DNA of 64,000 nucleotides from Membranipora membranacea. Lineage: Eukaryota > Bryozoa > Gymnolaemata > Cheilostomatida > Membraniporidae. Below, piece after piece: positions 37,401 through 59,998 of this stretch. The stretch covers positions 7,812,001 through 7,876,000 of the forward strand of contig OU612072.1 in NCBI GenBank assembly GCA_914767715.1, given 5' to 3'. The notes under the pieces were generated by a model. The model was not told the DNA's origin. It searched no databases and saw only the letters and a program-made list of their open reading frames with translations. A program made the translations under genes and the position numbers. How positions within the stretch are numbered: position 1 is the stretch's first letter; every line of letters begins with the position of its first letter.

Positions 37401-38870
37401 ATTGGCAGTGACACTTTGATCTTAGCCAATAGGCCAAGAAGCGATTATTCAGTGACTTAACAAACCTTGAGCGGATGTATGACATCCTTGCCTCTGGATG
37501 GTCCTCTATTCCTGCCGCCTCTACCACTGCCTCCAAAGAACATGTCAAATATATCCATAGGAGAGTGGAACCCGCCACCGCCTCCACCTGTCAACATAGA
37601 TAACATAGAGCTGTGTACAATGTAAATGGTGCGACAAGATGGAATTTATCTAAGTACCTCAACATTGGCAACACGTCCCTCAATAGTCTGTTATGAGACT
37701 GCCGTCGATATGTTTCTGCCGGTCCAGATGCACCCGCATGTCAACGTCAAGTGTCATCCCATCGAAAACGATTTCACTACATATTTAAATTTTGCTGTTC
37801 TGAGGAGTAGAGTTACCCTCCTATATAACAATGAGTCCCGCCAACCTGTCACTAACACAACCAATTACAACTTATTATGGGGACTAATAATATTGCAGGC
37901 TATTTGTCAACTGTTTCAATTATCAACTATCATTCAGTTCCATCCATCAGCTAATGACACTTGACCAGGTTCACTCACTATGAATATGATAATAAATGAC
38001 TGATGAACACTTTCTTAAAACAGACAGCATTTACTGACCTGACGATCCTTCTTTAATAGCCTGTTCTCCTCCCTTATCATACAAACTTCTCTTCGCTGGA
38101 TCTGCTAATACTTCATATGCCTGGCTTATAGCCTTGAACTAAATCATACAGAAAACAGAGTGTTAGAGATTATTATACAAATCCATATTTTATGAAGGTA
38201 GGCACTTTTATACCAAAAGATGTCTAACATGAATCTCTTTATAGACATCATTTTATACTTCTTTCATAGCGCATGGTTATTTTCATAGCCATCAACATTT
38301 TACACTAAGGGATGGGCTATCTTTGCAGGTCCATTGGTGTCGGTTTCTGTGGTAATTAAGCCCTGCACCTATCAAACTTTGTCAGGGCTTCCCCTAACTA
38401 GCACAAAAATCAGACAACAAAACTAAATTTATATCCATCATCAAATCATCTTAGGTTACAAGACAAGACAAGAGTCTCAAGATTAAAACTAGGAATAACA
38501 ACTGAGAAACACTTGTGAATAATTATTGATCCCAAGATACATTTAGTAAACAAAGAAACTAGGTCCTATTTGACAAACTTCTTTGTTTGACTTCAAACAC
38601 TCACTAGGCCCACATTGCGCGACTAACCTACAATCATATTGGATCGTAGCTAAGTCCTCCCTCCCAACATCTGATTAAAAAATCAAACAAAATGTAGACC
38701 TAGTGTAGTTGTAGTAAGTGTGTTATTACCTTTTCAGCTTTTTCCTCATCTCCAGGGTTTTTATCAGGGTGGAATTTTAGAGCCAGTTTCCTGTAAGCTT
38801 TCTTTAATTCATTGTCATTAGCCTCAGGCCCTACGCCTAATAAATCATAATATCCCGTCTCTCTAACCAT
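31462..38870 (-). CDS. type I DnaJ/HSP40 co-chaperone, DNAJA subfamily, 11 coding exons
   Basis: Minus-strand exons in order: 38730-38870, 38039-38138, 37466-37587, 36252-36330, 35622-35701, 34901-35051, 34023-34148, 33079-33183, 32409-32554, 31863-31964, 31462-31608. They total 1299 nt (432 residues; human DNAJA1 397, DNAJA2 412); all phases match. The J domain starts [13 protein letters not shown] with HPD at 34-36. A Gly/Phe region ([12 protein letters not shown]) follows. The zinc region has four Cys pairs ([32 protein letters not shown]), then the C-terminal substrate-binding domains ([19 protein letters not shown]). A His/Gly-rich tail ends in CANQ, a CaaX-like farnesylation box as in other DNAJA proteins. 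It should stimulate HSP70 ATPase and deliver clients in cytosol or on membranes. Sequence is closer to DNAJA1/4 than DNAJA2 in the J and Gly/Phe regions; the subtype is not certain. Confidence 0.94.
34268..34360. repeat. degenerate GTGTTTGGT minisatellite
   Basis: About ten imperfect copies of a 9-10 bp unit (GTGTTTGGT and variants such as GTGCTTGGC) lie in a DNAJA intron. Confidence 0.7.
34741..34885. repeat. AT-rich low-complexity tract
   Basis: TATA/ATCATATAT-type repetition covers about 140 bp just downstream, in gene sense, of DNAJA exon 6. Confidence 0.75.
37271..37445 (-). repeat. SINE-like repeat with a U2 snRNA-like head
   Basis: On the minus strand the element starts ATCGCTTCTTGGCCTATTGG, CTAAGATCAAAGTGT; U2 snRNA begins ATCGCTTCTCGGCCTTTTGG, CTAAGATCAAGTGT. 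The rest matches copy B at 3677-3856 through CTAGGATACATTCTAG and GTATGAGGATTTAGGGCA. It lies in the DNAJA intron after exon 3, about 20 bp from the donor and in the sense orientation of the gene. Confidence 0.7.
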
Positions 38871-48959
<10,089 letters not shown>

Positions 48960-51900
48960 CCAATCACTGGTCCTGTCTCAATCTTTGTGGCCAATAATGT
49001 TCACGCTTTCTAAATTTTGTGCCCACTTATCATACTAAACTATTTATGGTATAACATTTATTGTAGATGGTATCTATTGTCAAAAAATTAATGGCTCGGT
49101 ATGTCACAACAGTGCACATTCATTTTAACGTTTATTATATTCCTGCAGTTATTTGAGTATTCTGTCTACCACATAACGTCATCGTTATTAGCTTCATTCC
49201 TGGTGTCTGGAATCCAACTTTGTTATCCTAGTTTGAGGAATTGTATTTTTCTGGCATTATCTAAAATTGTTATTTTGTTTGCATGGAAGTGAACAGACTT
49301 GGTTACAATGTCTGCTATGTGTATTACCCATAGAAATCCTTGTCTAGGGATGCAATATTTACCTCATAATTATGCATTACTTTATCAATGAATAATATAT
49401 CTCTGCATCGCACTATGAAGACCTTATTTAGATATTTAGATGTATGCAATTTAGAATGTGTTTAACTCCAGACTGATCTTAGTGTTGGCATCATTCTTCT
49501 CAAAGATTTCCATTGAATGACGAAGCAAGGGTGAAATGTAGCCCTAGCCCAGTTAATTTTTTTGACACTCGAAATAGGAAATGTATGACAGTATGATAAA
49601 GCGATGACGCTGTGCCTAGTTTGAGCTCCCAATCTCTCCCCCCCCCCCCCCGGCAAAGGGAGCTGGTACCCTCAATAATCTATCCAGCGCTAGTGAAATC
49701 AGCCAGAGGTCGTCAGTTCATTCTCTGTTCTTCAGCTCTGTTATAAAATCTACTCTGTGATCTTGTGCTGTAGAATAATAAAGAGGTTTATTTATGTCAT
49801 TGCTTCAATGGTAGGAACTTTCTGCAATCTATGTAATCTGTATACATTCAGTTGAATTGCCAGCGTTCGAGATGGCGATTGCGGTGTGGCCGAATGCTTC
49901 TAAGGGTTGGCTATGGTGTAATGTAGTTAGTTGACTTATATACTGTTAACCCAACAAGAAAACCTCAGGCTGATACACCACAATACCAAATACCACCACC
50001 TCACCACAACCCTCACCCCTCACAAGACCCACTTACACCTTGCAGCTCATGTGAGGATGTAAGCGTATTCAACCTCTAATGAACAGCCAATAAACATATA
50101 AATTCTATATAGTGTTTACTATTTTATATGTTCATGGAAACCCCAAATTATTCGTCTCTATAAACTAGTCTGAAACACTCGTGTGTCTGTCAGACGATAC
50201 ATGTGACATTAATTACCAGTAACATGACTAAAACTCAAAAGTGATACACTTCTAGACGGTTCCATATTACTCAATACACTATCACTTCCTGGTTAGTGTA
50301 TTGCCATTTGCTTTAATGATGTGTTTCCCAATGATTCAAATTCTTGTGATATGTGGTTAGCACGTGTGCTTAGCACGTGTGATTGCCGCATCAGTATGAA
50401 TGACTGATGGCTTTTAATTTTCATCGAAATGTTGAGCTAATGGTCTGTCAAATATCCTATCAATCAACCTTAAAATAATGTTACAAAGAATATCTGCTTC
50501 TCCATCTAGACCTATCTAACCTGTTAGAGTTAGACAAATGTAGGAAAATGGACCAGAACCTTGTAGTTGACCATCTTCTTGCGCAGATGTGATGACCTGG
50601 CTATGCGTTATCTGGTATTATATGCAGATTGTTACACAATGGTATCTGTCAATGTTTTACCATTCACATTTAATTTTGGGTGCTGATAAGATGTAATCTG
50701 GTCTGTGAATGGATGCGATAAGATTTACCAGAATATCTAGGGTTGATCAGGTCATGTTTTGTAGTTAAATGCACAGTGGCCATTCTCGCATTGCAGTCCT
50801 ATTTCTAAGCCTGCCTGTCATTCAATGATTTGCATTCATAATGCTGCAATTTAATTTAACCATTCCATTCCACAAGCTGGGCGGATGTAGATTAAGCATC
50901 ATCCCTTTTGCCTGCATTTAGGGTTTGAGCCGGCGGCGACTCACCAGTAGAATGAGGATAACCGCACTGCTGGCAATTTGGATCAAACTTGTTCAAGGGT
51001 GGATGATGGGAGGCAACGCTGATATGATGCCCTTTTGACTACAGATCTGCTAAAAATCTGCTAAAAATAGTGAAAGCTAGAATTTATCCTGTGTGTCAAG
51101 TATTCTTTTATGTTGCTCCAACCGAAACATAATCACAATAGCATCCATGTATCAGGCTTTCATGCGTCCATGTGTCATGTGTCAGGCTTTGAATGGCCAG
51201 ATTACACCGATGTCGGGTCAGACACGTGATGACAAGTAGATCGGAAAGGTCAAATTCGCTATGTGCCTGACAAAGCCAGATAACATAACCATGGTAACTT
51301 AACATTGCTAAGACGTGTATAAGGGAGTCGCTTGATCAGTTAGATATGATGTCCTAAAGCGCTTTCCCTCTGATCATTTTGCTGACAAGCCCCGCACTGT
51401 GTCTCTTTAACAGGCAGTTATGAGTGTTAGAATGCATCAATTTTGGAAGACAACAACCTCTGCAAGATTGGACTTTTTCTTCTCGTGTCATTAGTTGAAC
51501 TATCATACATATTGGGTTAGCTTAGGTTTGCGGAATTGCTAATCGGATTTTAAGACAAAACTGTGTTAGTTTCAATATCACAGTGTTAATAATTCCTTCT
51601 CTCTCTCAACGCTGATTTCAAGGTTACACTGCTTTATCGCAGCAAGGGTCACAATTATCACTAACTGTCTAAATAAAACTGATAAATACAAGGTGGGAGG
51701 GTCATGATGTCATGTCACATGAGATAGGCTTGGAATCATCATTTGCAATAAATCAGTTGCGGACCAGAATATAGCCCACTATTTGTTGTAACATATTAGG
51801 GTTCCTGAGGCTAGTCAAATCATGTTTCATTTACATAGCCTGTTGTCTCTGACTTCCTCCTTGTGCTCAACAACTTGATGACTTCCCCCATCATCTATAA

Positions 51901-52054
51901 TGTGCCAAATTCTCAGGCTACTAAATGATAAGGGGAATGCTATTTCAGCAGGAACCCAGAGCAGGGGAGTTCACTCATATTTTCAGAAGCCAACCAGCAA
52001 AGTTTGAGTCGCAATTCAGTTTCTGTTCTAATCTTTATCAGAGACAGCTTCATC
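48960..52054. other. SRP54 3' region and intergenic spacer
   Basis: AATAAA at 49777-49782 is the best poly(A) signal candidate for SRP54, and a second lies at 50089-50094. A C run near 49639 is the only other feature. I see no coding exon before 52055. Confidence 0.45.
49777..49782 (+). promoter_or_regulatory. candidate poly(A) signal of SRP54
   Basis: AATAAA about 820 bp after the stop codon. Use is inferred, not shown. Confidence 0.45.
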
Positions 52055-55000
52055 ATGGGTCAGGATCACTCCGGAGGTATGCATTTCCAGCCAGTATTCA
52101 ACCCGGTAAGTGTAACACACATTCTGATACTATCTGCATTATATCTACAATGCCATGACATGTGAACCTGTGGCTATTATTGATAGGTCTGACCGAATGA
52201 TACTTAACTCAAATATGCACCTACCGATAAGTTTGTAAGGTTTGCAGTGACATTATTTTGCTATTGACCGAAGCAGTGCATCATCTGGGTTAACCACAGT
52301 AGATGTGGTTTCAGTAATCCTTATGTCAACTACATATACTACGTTTAACGTTTTGTGAAATATATGAGGGTTCACTACCTGAAAAAGGTACCATCGATTC
52401 AGCAGAGCTGTTCTGTGGTCATCGCTACTAAGTCGGAATAAGAAATAAGCCTCAGTAACGCCCCTAACCGGAACTTCCTGCTCTGAGTAGGAGTCATTTG
52501 ATGAATTTTCCGCCTCATTTGTTTCTTAGAATGCTCGGCACAATAAAGTTGTTTACATTAACAGATCATATAATATGGATCATATATATGATAACTTATG
52601 GGAATTAGCTAAGCACTCTTGCGGTATATAAGGGTAAATGTAGCTGATTGGTTGACTATTACTTCACGCAGCAGCGTATGCAAATATCATATCCCTATCT
52701 AAGACTTGTTAGTACAAGTGGACAATCTAGTGTAGTACAAGAATTAGAGTACTGGCATAGCCTCCACGTAAACATACTTCATACATCAGCCAGAATAAAG
52801 AGCTGGTTTGAGCTTCAGTAGTTTTTTAGTCTCACACATACAACCCTGTAAGATGTCTGTTGTACCCATCTATAATCCAGTAAGTATACGATCGCTGACT
52901 GCTGTAATAGGAGTTTTATTTCAGTATTGTAAATTCTTCATTGATTTTAGTGGCATTCCATCATTAGCAAGCAGTAGGAATAACTGATGATTCAATGCCA
53001 CCCCGACAGCAAGGTGCACCAAACGCTAGTTGTTGCAAGTACGGATATGACATATGTAGTGTTGCACAGGGCACAGCAATGACAAGAACTTAGGGGGTAG
53101 GGGGGCCTTAGTAGCGCACTACACATAGGGCTTAGCAATTTGTACTAAAGTGTCATGTATTGTAATTTATTCCAAAGGGCGCTGTTTTCTCCTAGAATTA
53201 GGTCACCCCAAAAAGAGGACTACCAGGTCAGCTTTATCAGGAAGTTTTCAGTATTGCACAAACATTAATGTTGTTTGGCGTCTTTGGTGATTGACTGGTT
53301 TCACACAGTAACATTCAGAGAAGTAACAAACACCGCTAATAACCTGATTATTTGTGTGTTACAGCCTGTACCATACAGAGGTTTCCTGCCGATGGCACCA
53401 GGACATGGATCCTCAGTCGTTATCAACGGCACAGTTCCAACATGGTGTAACAGGTCAGTAGGCTATCATGGATATTTTTGGAGCCTCAGGTCGGGATTTT
53501 GGGCATCATTCTGATTGCTGCAACAGTACGCTGGCCGAGGGGAGGGAGCAAGAGTCTGTGGGGCTCAGACTAGAACAAATTTGATCCAACTGCCTGCATT
53601 CCTGTTGCTCCCGATCCACTAGTCACTCCGCAGGCAAAGGCGGCGTGACTAGTGGATCGGGAGCGACTCGGAATGCAGGCAAATGGACCAAACTTGGTCT
53701 AGGCTCAGACCACAACTCAGCCTAAGAACCCAGGATAGTGTTTTGGTGGCTGGGATAGAGTTTTCATTAGGTTCGCTTGGCTGCACACCTCTTTGGAGGC
53801 GATTGTGTACTGAAACTAGTGACCTTAGTTTTTAAGCCACATAATGCTTATTTGCTCTTTGGCAGCACTTTAAATTATCCTCCTCCCTTTTCGGATACGA
53901 GATTACTCTTAGACAATATAGGCCTATTCTCCTATTCTAACATAAAGAATTCCCAATCAGATTTGGCTTTCTTAACACAAGACACCAAACAGAAAGTTAC
54001 AAGTTGCGAATATCATTTATACTGTCCCTTCAATGCTACCTACACTTTCCATAGTAGTGGGTCTCCACGAACAAACCAATAAAACCTAGATTCGGTAATA
54101 GACTACCGAGAAATCTACAAAATAATGGCTACAAAACTAAAATAAAACCACTTGATCCAGTTTTATAAATGTACTCTACTGTACAGTGAGTACTGTTCGT
54201 AACCATTACATTTATTAGGCTGTTTGAATGAGGAAATACATTCATGCATATTTTAAACACATTTGTAACTTTCAGAAAGGTCAATCAATCATGTCATATA
54301 CTGTATGATTAGTTTTACATCTCACAGTAAAAAATCTTGGCATCAGTTTGATTGAATCAAGTGGTCATCCCTAGTTTAAGCGCTCAAACGCGAGATGCTG
54401 GTAGAGGCATTTCATTATCAACCAAAAAGTGGTTGATAATGAAATGCCTCTACCAGCATCTCGCCGCCGTTTGAGCGCTTAAACTAGGTCATCCCGTGTA
54501 TGCCATCATTGTTTCAGTTATGGCCTTCATTAGTTAGCTTACATATTTTACTACACTGTAGACTTGAAAGTGCATGTATCCCATTGTCGGAATAACTGAA
54601 CCGAAAATGATACAGTTCTCTGAAGAGAGGATTATATATATGTTCTATTGTAACACCACCTACAGCTAACTATTTTTTTCCTACTTTGTTCATTGTAGAT
54701 TTCAGATGAACTTGGAAACTGATAATGGAGATGTAGCTATGCACTTTAACCCCAGATTCGAGGGAATGAATGCGGTCATCCGTAACACATGCCGACAGGG
54801 CTCCTGGGGTAATGAGGAGAAACACGGTCACTTCCCATTCCATCTAGGACAGCCATTTGAGGTCATGATCCTCATCGAGGAACAACATTACAAGGTATCA
54901 AATGCTACCGATTTTGTATAAAATTTCGCAATAATGCATTAGACTTGACGATGAGATTAAAGATTTGATTTCAGCGAGTAACTAGAAGAAAAGTCTGTTG

Positions 55001-58000
55001 TTTTATCCCATTCAATTGTATTGTATCAGGATGCGCCAACTTCTCACACCAAATCAAGAAAACCAAAATCAGAAGTCTGATAACAGGTACACAAAAGTCA
55101 AATATAGTTCTTGATTATTTTATAAAGATTGGAAGACTCTTGTCGCAACCTTAGATAATGCATGGTGAAACTTTCTCTTATGTTACTCAAATGGATGACG
55201 CCTGCTCTCTGTTTCGTAAGTCAGCCGCCATTTTATGATCAACGGATCCACTTTATTCATTTGCAGACTGCCATCAATGGATCACACTTCTGTGAGTACA
55301 GACACAGGATCCCTAAGGATACAGTTAGACAGCTAACTGTAGAGGGAGATGTTCAGCTATCTCAGATCAGGTTCCAGGGTGGAAGTGTAAGTTGTTTGCT
55401 CCTGAAATTCAAAACTATATCAGTCGCTGTTTATAGTAAATTTCAAGGAGGAAAAGTCAAGTTTCTTATTCAATCTAGACAATCCTATTCGGACTCTCTA
55501 CAAAGAACAAAAGGAAAGTGATGTTGACGGTTATGTTAGTCTGAAGTTTTGATCCTTCAACCAATCAAAAGAGGATGCCACTTTTTGAAAAATTCCAGCT
55601 TGACACATGATTCGCCATCACTAAACAGGTCTCAATTTCTAGTCAATGATAATCTTTATGTATGTTTCTTGTTCAGTACCCAGCTGGCCACATGGGGCAT
55701 CAACCCCACGGACATCACGGTCACCATCATCATCACCACGGTCACCCGCCTGGCCATATGCACCACCCACCTCCTCCAGTAGTACCCCCTCCAATGCCTT
55801 CTTCTCCCTACGCTCCTGTAAGTAAACTAGTTAGGCATTGTGAGTGTGCTAAGTAATGTGGTAGAGATTGTTAGTTTGTTAGTGGAATGGCTTTGTTGCT
55901 GAGATGAGTGATACTTGGTTTGGGGTCCTGCCTGCTCATATTATGGAAATACCTGAATGGACGTCTTCAGTACCTTATCGCTTTTACGCTGTGAATGTTG
56001 TTAAGCTTTGGTTTACAAGTTTACCTGCTTTCCTTACCCCATAGTTGTAATACTACACCCTGCTATCATTTCTGGTTTCATGCAATCTGTCACACATCCA
56101 TCTTTCTTCACTAGCCTAATTTATCGTTTGATTTCCTGCTTCCATTTTCATTGGAGATACACAAAGCTGTGATGAAATTTTGATTTTAATTGTGAGACTA
56201 TTTATTCATCGTTCTCGTGTCTCTTAATGACATCATCCCATCAGTATGCTTTGATTCCAAGGTTGTACCTCAGACTCCTCAAAACCCTGTCAGATAGCTT
56301 TTTAAAAAGTAAGGAGGAGATGACTACCACTGAGCATTATCGATTTTAAATAACTGAGTATACATGTTTTTCACACTTATACAGTTCCTTAGATTTAAAA
56401 TATTCGCTTCACCCCTTGCTGTTGGTATTCTATGCTCATGTGTTGATATGTAACATGGTACTATTGACAGCATGAGGTTTCTCTGTACTTAATTTGTCCA
56501 TGATGTGTTTGTGGCAATTTGGCAACAACAGCTTATATTTTAAACTGTGTTCAGTGGATGCATATAGTAACACTATGACCATCCCTCAACATTTATCAGT
56601 CTTAACTGCCGGCTCTTATCACCCATTGGATGAATTGATATGTCAAACCCACTCAAAATTGTAGTGTTTGTTCCATGTTTTATCTCTTCCACATAAAGCC
56701 CAAAATCCTAGAAATGGTTTCAGGATCTTTACTGAGATATAGATAAACCCCCGCAAAATTGTTGATAAATTGACTTGTGATTGTGTCTCAGTCCAGATTT
56801 CAATCCCCTCCCACCGCTGATAAGCCATAGTAAGCCATTGTGAGGAGTTTTAACTGTTTCTATTAAACTAACAACAGCCCATAAAATGATGCCCACATAA
56901 AAATGAGGCGTTTGAGTTTAGCTGTACTAAAACTAACACTCACTCACTGAACTTCAGCTGTTTTCATTTTCAGTTGCGTCCGGATGGAACATGGCTCATG
57001 TCCTGCTATCTCACATTAGATATATGTACATAAATGTATAACACTATATAACACTGCAGACGTTATGCATGATGATGCATTGTGGGCTTGTTAGTCACTC
57101 ATTACTCTAAAACCAATTATTTATGTCACCCATTATCCAAAGAATGTAAACAAATAGTCTAAGTGCCCAGACAGCTGCGATGCAAATTAGTGGCATTACA
57201 TTATCAACCACTCACTTTATCATGTAAAGCCACTGACTTGCAGCGCAGCCTTCTGACCCTCTTAGAATAGCAATGTATGAATCCCTCTGTAATGTTTATA
57301 TGTGGCTAAATCCCCCTTCTTTATTTGGACAAAGGTGCCAGCATACAATCTTCGACCGAAAGTGAGCAATGATACTGATACGGAATATCGTTGGCCATTC
57401 ATGGTTATAAGTTACTTAGTTTTGACTTTCTATCATTATTTGCTTCACAGGTACCTATATATAATCCACCTATGCCTGTAAATCTGAACATCCCCGGCGG
57501 TATGCAGCCAGGAAAGATGATCAGAATCAGCGGACAGAGTGGTTATAACCCAAGCAGGTAAGATTATATCATACTGTTAATACAGCTAGCCAACAGCTGC
57601 ATTCCCAAGTGTCATAGACGTTGATTGTCACCATGTTGGGACTTCTGATCTGATACGATCATCTGGACCCTGTCAACTGATGACCAACCATCAAGCTTCT
57701 CAAGTCTGCTTTCGCTAGCCTTGTCATGCGGCATCTAATTTGCATTCTGCGCATGCTCAGCTCTGGGCATGAGCTGATCTCTGTAAAATTGAGTCTCGGA
57801 ATTCCGAAGCCATCTGATTTGTTACCCGCTCTGGTGACATATTCCCCAAAGTGTGCGGATTTGTTATTAATAGTTATCCTCTCTTGTCATTATTAGCTGA
57901 TTTTGATTGACAGTTTATGCAGGGGATATCCCATTTCCCCTTTCCAAAGTTGCAATCAGAACCCAAACTAAACTCATTGTTCTTGCACATGCGCAAATTC

Positions 58001-59998
58001 AAGTCACGCATGATGCATACTTAGCCTTACGACACCTGCTTTGTGGTAATAATAGCCTAGTTTATCAGTGATCTACATGCCCAGTCAAATCACGAGAGTC
58101 AGTATGTCTAATTTGTTTAAAAGGTGGCCGTGTGACAAGGCTATGCATTCGCTGAAGGTTTACCAATACCCTACATAATCAAGCAAATTCTGCTAGCAGG
58201 GAGTTTTCTAGCTTGTTTTAAATTCTACGAATTTGCAAACGAGTAAACTGTGATAAAGATTATTTCCCATTCACGGATCCTCGTACTTCTCCCAACCCTA
58301 ATGCCACCCACCCTTGTTTGAGGTGGGTCCATCTGCATTTTACAGTTCTAGCGATATTTTATAGTATAACCTTCGTATCTGTTTACTCGATTGAAGAGAA
58401 GCAACTCCATGTATTTGAACTACTTGGTTGTGTTGCCTATCCTCTGAACAGTTCATAATCAGCCTTTTGCTTTGCAGGTTTAATGTAAACCTGGTGAATG
58501 GTAGAGGATTTCACAGCAACGCTGATATTGGTATGCACTGTGATGTCAGGTAAGTTACATCAGTAATCTCTGGCCTAGTGCCGTCAGATGATGGCCATAG
58601 TTTGGGGGGCTCAGACTACAGTCATTTGAAAAACAGTCTGATGAGAGCTGGCTAATGATGTCATGAGTTGTGCTCTACTTTAACATGCGGACACAACTAC
58701 AACTGACACAACTTAGTCAGTTCTAAACAGGCTTTAATTCATGAGCTGACCCAGGAGGACAATGCTTTCTGCCATGAGTGTGTGGATTCAGCAGAATAAA
58801 TGCGCAAGCTTGGCTCTTTGGATCTCCCTCCAGCCCATCAAACGACCTGCTCTTACCTGTCTGCTTACTGAGAGTAAGTTTAACGTCTTGTGCTATTGTT
58901 TCTTGTTCCTCATTATAATTCTCTCTACTGTTTACAGGTTTAATTATGGAGACAACCGTAACGTTGTGGTAAGGACACACAGACAAAATGGTGGATGGGG
59001 ACAGGAAGAGAGACACTCCCCCTTCTTCCCTTTTGTACCTGGACAGCCATGGGAGATGATCGTCAGAGCTGAACATGACAAATACATGGTATGATATAAC
59101 AAGTTAAACTGATAACATCGATCCCCTACTCCTGTGCTGAGGAGTTAATGTTTCTCAGCAGCTGAATTCTGAAGCCAGTGTTATACCATTGGCTTCGATT
59201 GGACACACAAATATACACTGGTGTAAATGGTGTTTTCACTAGTAGCTGTGTGGTCTGTCACTATTGCTGTCACGCATAGCTAGTCCAGGTTTTAGCTTAT
59301 TCATAGAGGTCAACCAAATATTTTTCATGGTCAGCAGCCACAAATTTGCAAAAGATTCCCAGATTTGTGGACAGGGAAGATGTGGAGTAGAGGTTACCAT
59401 ATTTTCTCACCGAATGAGAATTTTTTAGCATTTTATTAAAAAACAACTCACGTTTGTTTATAGTCTCGTTACCCTGTGATACCGTGTGATGTTTTTGGGT
59501 TTATTTGTTTCCGGTGTCATCAGAATGGGTCTATGGAGTTTGTAGACTAGTGTGGCACAGGAGCATTTGAGACCGGATGCCCTTCTTGACACCACCGTGA
59601 TACGCCGGGAATCAAACACGGGACCTCTCGACACACGCCCTATCCATTGCACCACGGCCGCTCCCTTAGCATTTACTTATGATGAAGTTGTGTCAGATTT
59701 GCACGGCAAAAGAAATTCATTGCTCTACTTGGCATGAGTCATTGATGGTGGAAAAAGTGCCTTCTATAAAGGAAGGTAACTCTCATTCTCTGCATTATGA
59801 TGTCACAATCACCAGGAAGTGCCTGTTTCCTGTATTGGTATCCGGATGACTGTGACATATTATTGTTCTTATTTATTTCAGATCGCAGTAAACAATCAGC
59901 ACATGTTCGAGTTCAGACACAGAATGCACCCAATGCACAAATTTGATCACCTGTTCATTGAGGGGGATGTCAATGTCAGCATGGTTCAGTTCCAGTAG
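52055..59998 (+). CDS. tandem-repeat galectin with a His/Pro-rich linker
   Basis: Exons: 52055-52105 (1a, or 52853-52879 as 1b), 53365-53453, 54699-54894, 55267-55386, 55677-55817, 57451-57557, 58478-58549, 58938-59088, 59882-59998. With exon 1a the protein has 347 residues, with 1b 339; all phases match. There is no signal peptide, as usual for galectins, which leave the cell unconventionally and bind beta-galactosides. CRD1 has HFNPRF and GSWGNEEKHG, so the usual Arg of WGxEER is Lys. CRD2 has HCDVRFN and GGWGQEERHSPF, so the usual HxNPR is altered while WGQEER is intact. The sites may differ in ligand preference. Exon 55677-55817 encodes a linker rich in His, Pro and Gly. Layout is like galectin-4, -6, -8 and -9. 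Confidence 0.92.
52625..52685 (+). promoter_or_regulatory. candidate promoter of galectin exon 1b
   Basis: TATATAAG at 52625-52632 is followed by an inverted CCAAT (ATTGG, near 52648) and an octamer ATGCAAAT at 52678-52685. The ATG of exon 1b is at 52853, about 200 bp from the expected start site. This is motif evidence only. Confidence 0.4.
52853..52879 (+). CDS. alternative first coding exon 1b of the galectin
   Basis: ATG at 52853 reads MSVVPIYNP and meets a GTAAGT donor in phase 0. This matches exon 1a (52055-52105, ending QPVFNP then GTAAGT), so either joins the PVPYRG exon at 53365. Both end in Asn-Pro, which suggests they are related. The VPIYNP string recurs at the start of CRD2. Confidence 0.6.
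53565..53715. repeat. imperfect inverted repeat of about 150 bp
   Basis: The core arm CGATCCACTAGTCACTCCG pairs with CGGCGTGACTAGTGGATCG around CAGGCAAAGG. Pairing continues outward through TGCCTGCATTCC and GGAATGCAGGCA to CTAGAACAAATTTGATCC and GGACCAAACTTGGTCTAG. It shares CTCAGACTAG and its flank with 3120-3195. Confidence 0.65.
54371..54487. mobile_element. foldback element with 7-bp target duplication
   Basis: Arms of about 52-55 bp are nearly perfectly complementary, from CTAGTTTAAGCGCTCAAACG to CGTTTGAGCGCTTAAACTAG. The right arm has a 4-bp insertion, and the loop is only a few bases. GTCATCC flanks both sides (54364-54370 and 54488-54494). It lies in the galectin intron before exon 54699. 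It has no coding capacity. Confidence 0.75.
59546..59664 (-). repeat. tRNA-derived SINE
   Basis: On the minus strand, an A box (GTGGTGCAATGGATAGGGCG) and a B box (GTGTTTGATTCCC) lie at tRNA spacing, followed by ATCACGGTGGTGTCAAGAAG and a tail. No cloverleaf closes. It is in the last galectin intron. Confidence 0.65.
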
